A stretch of DNA of 37,625 nucleotides. It comes from an uncultured Sediminibacterium sp. GTDB lineage: Bacteria > Bacteroidota > Bacteroidia > Chitinophagales > Chitinophagaceae. The notes under the pieces are model-generated. The model saw only the letters and a program-made list of their open reading frames with translations, was not told where the DNA came from and did not search any database. The stretch spans positions 1 to 37,625 of the forward strand of contig NZ_CAMLMJ010000030.1 of assembly GCF_946481145.1 (NCBI RefSeq), written 5' to 3'. A program made the position numbers and the translations under genes. This document shows, one piece after another, positions 32,782-37,625 of this stretch (within the stretch, counting starts at the first letter, position 1; every line of letters begins with the position of its first letter).

Positions 32782-35223
32782 ATGTTAAACAGACTGGCAC
32801 AGCTATTATTATTCACGGCGTTTTTATACACCGGCTCTTTCGCGCAAACTACCCAACAGGGGATACTTTCGGGAACTATTACCGATAAAAACTCCCAACG
32901 CCCCCTTAATGCAGCAACCGTACAGCTTAGTCCGGCTGGAGTTACCGTTATTTCAGATAGCACCGGTCGTTTTCGCTTTACCAGTTTAACTCCCGGCACT
33001 TATAACCTCACCATTAATTGTTTAGGATATAAATCCGTATTGCTCACCAACCTATTGGTCACCAATGGTAATATCAACGTACTCAGCGTTGAAATGGAAC
33101 CAACCAGTTCTATACTGGCAGATGTAACTGTAACCAGTAGAAGAAATACGGCTCGTGCAGCGAGTATTGAAACACCTCTGAGTGTACAGAGAATGACGAT
33201 AGAAGAAATTAAAAGAAACCCCGGGGGTAATTTTGATGTAAGCAAAGTAGTACAATCGCTCCCCGGTGTTGGCGGAGGTGTTGGTGGAGGAGGTTTCAGA
33301 AATGATATCATCATACGTGGTGGAGCACCTAACGAGAATGTGTATTACCTGGATGGAATAGAGATTCCCCTGATCAACCATTTTGGAACCCAGGGAAGCG
33401 GCGGTGGGCCGCAGGGTATACTGAACGCGAATTTTATTGAAGAAGTAAAATTGAGTTCAAGTGCGTTTGATGCCCGATATGATAATGTGCTGAGTGGAGT
33501 TCTGCAATTCAAACAAAAAACAGGCAACAGCACGCGTACACAGGGAAATGTTATACTCAGCGCAACTGAACTGGCCTTAACGGCTGATGGACCATTGAGC
33601 AGCAAAACCACTTATCTCGCTTCGATCAGAAGAAGCTATTTGCAGTTGTTATTTCAGGCAATTGATCTCCCTATCAGACCTAATTATTGGGATCTTCAAT
33701 TTAAAACCACTACAAGAATTAATCCGACCACCACACTTAGCTTTCTTGGCTTAGGTGCCATCGATGAATTCAGGTTTGCTGCTCCTAAGAAGGCAACGCC
33801 AGAGAAATTGTATGTGATCAACAGCAATCCAATCATCAACCAATGGAATTATACATTCGGTATGAGTTTGAAAAAGCTAACCAATAAGGGATATTGGAAT
33901 TTGGCATTGAGCAGGAATACACTTAATAATAATGTAGAGAAATTTGAAGACAATGAAAATCCAACGCCAGCTACACAAACTTTATACACAGATAGCAGGG
34001 AAACAGAAAACAAATTGCGTTTTGATGTAACAACTAACACAAAGAACTGGAAAATAAGTTATGGCGCTGTGCTGCAGTATGTTGATTTTGTAAATCGTTT
34101 TGAAAACCTTTATCGCAAAGAACTACGCGATCAGAATGGTAATATCATTCAGCCTGCAGTAAGGATCAATGCCAATAGTAATATTGATTTTGTACGTTAT
34201 GGTTTATTTCTCCAGGCAGGAAGAAAATTGGCACAAGACAAACTGGCCTTTAGTGCCGGTATCAGAATGGATGGAAATAGTTTGGCGAATAGTGAATCGA
34301 ATCCGCTTAAACAAATATCACCACGTATCTCATTTAGTTATGCAATGGCCGATAAGTGGAACCTTAATTTGAGTGTAGGATCATATTATAAACTGCCATC
34401 TTATACACAACTTGCATTTGTGCAGGCAGGGGTTAGCAATTCAGGAAATTATATTCATGCCAATCATTATACTGCTGGCATAGAATACCTTCCTTCCACA
34501 AGTTTCCGACTAACCCTGGAAGGTTTTTATAAACGATATAACCAATATCCGGTAAGTATAACAGATGGAATAAGTCTGGCAAACAAAGGAACAGAGTTTG
34601 GTAGTATAGGTAATGAAGCAGTGAATCAAATGGGTAATGGAAAAGCGTATGGAATGGAATTGTTTATGCAAAAAAAACTCACCAAACGCTTCTTCGGAAT
34701 ACTTAGTTATACCTTATATAAATCAGCATTTACCAATAGTGCAAATGTTTATTTGCCTGCAGCCTGGGACAATGGCCAACTATTAAGTATTACCATGGGA
34801 TACAAACTTCCACGTAATTGGGAGCTAGGTTTAAAATTTCGATACCAGGGAGCAGCTCCTTTAACACCATTTGATCTGGCGGCATCTCAACTAAATTATT
34901 TAAGTCTGGGTACAGGTGTGTTGGATTATACAAAATTCAATTCTAACAGATTACCTTCCTTCCATGCAAGTGATATCAGGATCGATAAAAAATGGAACTA
35001 TAAAAAAACCACCCTTAATCTTTTTCTTGATATAACAAATTGGTATGGTGCTAAAGTGAGTGGTGTTCCACAATATACTTTTCAGCGAACTGCAGATAAT
35101 AAGGCGTTCGTAACCACCAATGGACAACCCATAGCGGCGAATGGGAGCAATGCCATTCCATTAATATTGTCTAACGCAGATGTTCAGGTAACACCTACCT
35201 TTGGATTAATCATTGAATTCTAA
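32782..35223 (+). CDS. TonB-dependent receptor with carboxypeptidase-like domain
   Basis: This 813-aa outer-membrane receptor starts at ATG 32782. An upstream in-frame TTG at 32734 would remove the clear signal peptide start MLNRLAQLLLFTAFLYTGSF and is less likely. After the signal, a carboxypeptidase-regulatory-like domain is at about 26-110 (GTITDKNSQRPLNAATVQLS). The plug follows at about 150-260 (RNDIIIRGGAPNENVYYLDG), and the remainder is the barrel, ending in FGLIIEF. It has a Gly-rich loop in the plug (GVGGGVGGGG). Unlike SusC it has no SusD partner next to it. It sits 51 bp after the sugar porter, probably in the same transcript. The ligand is unknown; a sugar or oligosaccharide is suggested by context. 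Confidence 0.92.
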   Translation: MLNRLAQLLLFTAFLYTGSFAQTTQQGILSGTITDKNSQRPLNAATVQLSPAGVTVISDSTGRFRFTSLTPGTYNLTINCLGYKSVLLTNLLVTNGNINVLSVEMEPTSSILADVTVTSRRNTARAASIETPLSVQRMTIEEIKRNPGGNFDVSKVVQSLPGVGGGVGGGGFRNDIIIRGGAPNENVYYLDGIEIPLINHFGTQGSGGGPQGILNANFIEEVKLSSSAFDARYDNVLSGVLQFKQKTGNSTRTQGNVILSATELALTADGPLSSKTTYLASIRRSYLQLLFQAIDLPIRPNYWDLQFKTTTRINPTTTLSFLGLGAIDEFRFAAPKKATPEKLYVINSNPIINQWNYTFGMSLKKLTNKGYWNLALSRNTLNNNVEKFEDNENPTPATQTLYTDSRETENKLRFDVTTNTKNWKISYGAVLQYVDFVNRFENLYRKELRDQNGNIIQPAVRINANSNIDFVRYGLFLQAGRKLAQDKLAFSAGIRMDGNSLANSESNPLKQISPRISFSYAMADKWNLNLSVGSYYKLPSYTQLAFVQAGVSNSGNYIHANHYTAGIEYLPSTSFRLTLEGFYKRYNQYPVSITDGISLANKGTEFGSIGNEAVNQMGNGKAYGMELFMQKKLTKRFFGILSYTLYKSAFTNSANVYLPAAWDNGQLLSITMGYKLPRNWELGLKFRYQGAAPLTPFDLAASQLNYLSLGTGVLDYTKFNSNRLPSFHASDIRIDKKWNYKKTTLNLFLDITNWYGAKVSGVPQYTFQRTADNKAFVTTNGQPIAANGSNAIPLILSNADVQVTPTFGLIIEF

Positions 35224-35285
35224 CTCCCGAATCAGTGGTGATGCATTAAACCAAAAAAGGTAATTAGGGTCAAAAAGGTGCATTT

Positions 35286-36368
35286 ATGAAAAACCACCTG
35301 CTAATCATATCCTGTGTCCTGGTACTGTATTCTTGTAAGAAATCAGCACCTGTTGATCCTATTAGCTCAACTTCTTCATTGTATTTTCCTCCCAGTACTG
35401 GTTCAGAATGGCAATCGGTAACACCCGCCAGTCTTAAATGGAACGAAAACGGATTGAATGATGTGTATAGTTACCTGCAACAGAAAAACACAAAAGCATT
35501 TATCATCTTAAAAAAGGGGAAGATAGTTGCTGAAAAATATTTTGGCAGTTTTACTGCAGACAGCAATTGGTATTGGGCCTCTGCAGGTAAAACCATGACA
35601 GCTTTTTTAACCGGCATTGCACAGGAGCAGGGTAAGCTGAATATTAATAATAAAACATCACAGTATATCGGTACCGGATGGACATCCCTTCCCCTTGAAA
35701 AAGAAAACCTTATTACCGTTAAGCACCAGCTAACCATGACATCAGGTTTAGACGATGGTGTTGGAGATGTGGATTGTACATTACCATCCTGCTTGCAATA
35801 CAAGGCAGATGCTGGTACAAGATGGGCCTACCATAATGCCGCATATACATTACTTGATAAGGTAATTGAATCTGCTACCAACACTAATTTCAACACCTAT
35901 TTCCAGCAAAAGATCAGGGATAGAATTGGTATGAATGGGTTATGGTTAAGAGTAGGATATAATAATGTGTATTACAGTACGGCAAGAAGCATGGCGCGTT
36001 TTGGATTGCTTCTGCTGGCGAAAGGTAAATGGGATGCAATAACGGTATTAGGAGATACGAACTATATTAAAACCCAGACTATGAGCTCTCAGAGTCTGAA
36101 TCCTTCTTATGGATACCTTACCTGGCTCAATGGCAAAGGTTATTATATGCTGCCCACTGTTCAGTTTTTGTTTACGGGCAACCTTATGCCAAATGCACCT
36201 GCAGATTTATACGCCGCTCTTGGTAAAAATGACCAGAAAATTTATGTAGTACCTTCTCAACAACTGGTTGTTATTAGAATGGGTGAATCTGCTGGACAAA
36301 CACAACTTGCAGTTTCTAGTTTTGACAATGAATTATGGGGTAAACTAAAAATAGCGGGTGTTTTTTAG
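35286..36368 (+). CDS. Beta-lactamase-fold serine hydrolase lipoprotein
   Basis: This 360-aa class C beta-lactamase/esterase-like hydrolase is probably membrane-anchored on the periplasmic side (lipobox LYSC with Cys17). The catalytic SxxK is Ser99-Ala-Gly-Lys102 (YWASAGKTM), and the second motif is YHN at 182-184. The third motif (HTG/KTG-like) is not obvious. Proteins of this fold include esterases, D-aminopeptidases and true beta-lactamases, so antibiotic resistance should not be assumed. A good ribosome-binding sequence (AAAAAGGTG) precedes ATG 35286. It follows the TonB receptor by 62 bp and may belong to its operon. Its stop overlaps that of the convergent ABC ATPase gene. Confidence 0.88.
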   Translation: MKNHLLIISCVLVLYSCKKSAPVDPISSTSSLYFPPSTGSEWQSVTPASLKWNENGLNDVYSYLQQKNTKAFIILKKGKIVAEKYFGSFTADSNWYWASAGKTMTAFLTGIAQEQGKLNINNKTSQYIGTGWTSLPLEKENLITVKHQLTMTSGLDDGVGDVDCTLPSCLQYKADAGTRWAYHNAAYTLLDKVIESATNTNFNTYFQQKIRDRIGMNGLWLRVGYNNVYYSTARSMARFGLLLLAKGKWDAITVLGDTNYIKTQTMSSQSLNPSYGYLTWLNGKGYYMLPTVQFLFTGNLMPNAPADLYAALGKNDQKIYVVPSQQLVVIRMGESAGQTQLAVSSFDNELWGKLKIAGVF

Positions 36369-37336
36369 TGCTTATAAGCAATCCAAACCAGGTCGCCTTT
36401 TTGAATACCTGACTTATCGGTATGAATAATCAGCGACTGTTCGCCATTGCTTGCAGTAACAGACCAGTAAGCGCCGCAGAATAATACATGCGTAACCACA
36501 CAATCAACAGCATTTTCATGTGTATCGGACAATAATAACTGCTCAGGTCTTATAAATCTGTTCACCGTTTTATTGTTCAACTCCCATTTGAGGTGAAAGT
36601 TATGGTGATTCATTTTTATTAAGTTATATGGTCCGAATAATCCGGCAACATATTCATTGGCGGGTTGCAGGTAAATTTGTTGTGGTGTATCGTGCTGCAT
36701 TAATACTCCATCTTTCAATACCATTATTTCATCGGCCCAGCTAAGTGTATCAACCGGATCATGTGAAACCATGATACAAGTAATTTTCAACTGCTCACTT
36801 ATAGCATGAATAACGGCATTGATGTTTTTTTTCTGTGGAAGGTCGAGGTTAGAGAATGGTTCATCCAGCAATAATAATTGTGGAACACCAACCAGCAATT
36901 TGGCCAGTGCCACCCTTTGTCTTTCGCCACCCGATAATTCATCGTTTTTACGATTCATCAGGTGACTTACTTTACATACCTGGTATAATTGAGCGGCCGA
37001 TTCAGGAGTCAACAGGTTTTTATAACTTAATAATTCGTGGACCTTATAATTATTACGAAGTTCAAAATCCTGCGAGAGATAAGCAATGCCATTATGACCA
37101 GGCAACAGTGTTACCGGCGGGCTCCATACCCTTTCACCATTAAACAATATTTTACCGGAGTCGGGGGCAATATGTCCGCCAATCATTTTCAATAAAGTAC
37201 TCTTACCCGACCCTGTTTCACCAACGATCGCCAGTTTTTTTCCGGCCACTAACCGAAAACTAACCGGATGTAAAATGAGGTTACCAGATTGGGTCTTTGA
37301 AATACCCTCAACAACTAATAATGGTGAATGCTCCAT
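36365..37336 (-). CDS. ABC importer-type ATP-binding protein (PotA/CysA-like)
   Basis: This is a 323-aa cytoplasmic ATPase subunit. Start at ATG 37336 (MEHSPLLVVEG) is chosen because the longer open frame upstream to 37549 is read from tandem repeat DNA. It has Walker A GETGSGKS (39-46), Q-loop Gln89 (YLSQDF), signature LSGGERQ (134-140), Walker B LLLLDEP (154-160) and H-loop His192. A C-terminal TOBE-like region from about 255 includes FIRPEQLLLS, typical of the spermidine/iron/sulfate importer ATPases. No permease or binding protein gene is next to it, and the gene upstream is outside the window, so the substrate is unknown. It converges on the serine hydrolase gene with a 4-bp overlap of their stop ends and no terminator between. 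Confidence 0.9.
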   Translation of the reverse strand: MEHSPLLVVEGISKTQSGNLILHPVSFRLVAGKKLAIVGETGSGKSTLLKMIGGHIAPDSGKILFNGERVWSPPVTLLPGHNGIAYLSQDFELRNNYKVHELLSYKNLLTPESAAQLYQVCKVSHLMNRKNDELSGGERQRVALAKLLVGVPQLLLLDEPFSNLDLPQKKNINAVIHAISEQLKITCIMVSHDPVDTLSWADEIMVLKDGVLMQHDTPQQIYLQPANEYVAGLFGPYNLIKMNHHNFHLKWELNNKTVNRFIRPEQLLLSDTHENAVDCVVTHVLFCGAYWSVTASNGEQSLIIHTDKSGIQKGDLVWIAYKH

Positions 37337-37340
37337 GAAC

Positions 37341-37625
37341 GCCGTGAAAGTAAATAAACTTTGGGAACAGAGGAAGAAAGAAACAGATGAACAGAGAAAT
37401 GTCGAATATCCAACTTCGAAGTTGAAAATTTCTCTGTTCTGCAGTTGAATATTATAATCCGACGCCGTGAAAGTAAATAAACTTTGGGAACAGAGGAAGA
37501 AAGAAACAGAAGAACAGAGAAATATCGAATATCCAACTTCGAAGTTCAACGTTTATCTGTTCTGCAGTTGAATATTATAATCCGACGCCGTGAAAGTAAA
37601 TAAACTTTAGGAACAGAGGAAGAAA
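37341..37625. repeat. Tandem 123-bp repeats with palindromic core, running off the window
   Basis: Units start at 37341, 37464 and 37587 (period 123 bp), each beginning GCCGTGAAAGTAAATAAAC; the third is cut by the window end. Within a unit GAACAGAGAAAT pairs with ATTTCTCTGTTC around the perfect palindrome CAACTTCGAAGTTG, so each unit can fold. Because 123 is a multiple of 3, the repeats stay open in one minus-strand frame and produce a false N-terminal extension on the ABC ATPase. They lie in that gene's upstream region and should contain or displace its promoter. Confidence 0.92.

Noticed and set aside
35286..36368. Antibiotic-resistance beta-lactamase
   Set aside because: Only the SxxK and YxN motifs are seen, the third motif is unclear, and most proteins of this fold are esterases or peptidases.
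37337..37549. N-terminal extension of the ABC ATPase
   Set aside because: The residues are read from 123-bp tandem repeats (two near-identical SSVSFFLCSQSLFTF runs), and a normal ATPase start is at 37336.
37341..37625. Possible CRISPR array
   Set aside because: The whole 123-bp unit repeats, with no short repeat plus unique spacers, and no cas genes are present.

Overview
The window looks like a chromosomal segment of a Bacteroidota bacterium, most likely in or near the Chitinophagaceae. The evidence is two TonB-dependent receptors (one with a SusD lipoprotein partner), an ECF sigma/FecR pair, an S9 peptidase, a DUF1080 protein, a CocE-type hydrolase, Bacteroidota-style YbeY and AsnRS, moderate AT-richness, and two matches to the TAnnTTTG promoter type. 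The family assignment is inference.

Layout: (1) 86-1450 housekeeping: ybeY (minus), then feoA and nadD. (2) 1838-7190: a GNAT-nitrilase fusion, a tandem UspA protein and an exported S9 peptidase. (3) 7329-15410: an outer-membrane uptake locus with ECF sigma, FecR-type anti-sigma, SusC, SusD and a Tat-exported metallophosphoesterase. (4) 15592-20185: rho, a PAS/H-box protein that lacks an ATPase domain, and asnS. (5) 20306-22866: a DUF3050 protein and an exported MORN-repeat/CxxCxGxG protein. (6) 23124-23196 tRNA-Phe(GAA), followed by a gene-poor AT-rich stretch. (7) 24083-26167: a translationally coupled operon of membrane protein, histidine kinase and LuxR-type response regulator. (8) 26321-29823: a solitary GT-A-like glycosyltransferase and a CocE/NonD hydrolase. 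(9) 30319-36368: DUF1080 protein, MFS sugar porter, TonB-dependent receptor and serine hydrolase, a plausible sugar route from outer to inner membrane. (10) An importer-type ABC ATPase on the minus strand, preceded by 123-bp tandem repeats that run off the window.

The most striking structure is between the genes. Almost every spacer holds palindromic repeats from at least six unrelated families, called A-G here. About a dozen begin within roughly 0-30 bp of a stop codon, and three overlap the last codons or stop of a gene (ybeY, the DUF3050 gene, the DUF1080 gene). Several genes are bracketed by inverted copies. The clearest case is the glycosyltransferase gene, which sits between two perfect 32-bp inverted arms, each backed by a second palindrome. 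One G-family hairpin overlaps the 5' end of tRNA-Phe, which has a C-A mismatch in its acceptor stem. I saw no CRISPR array, recognisable transposase, phage gene or defence system.

All calls come from reading the sequence. No database search or structure computation was run.
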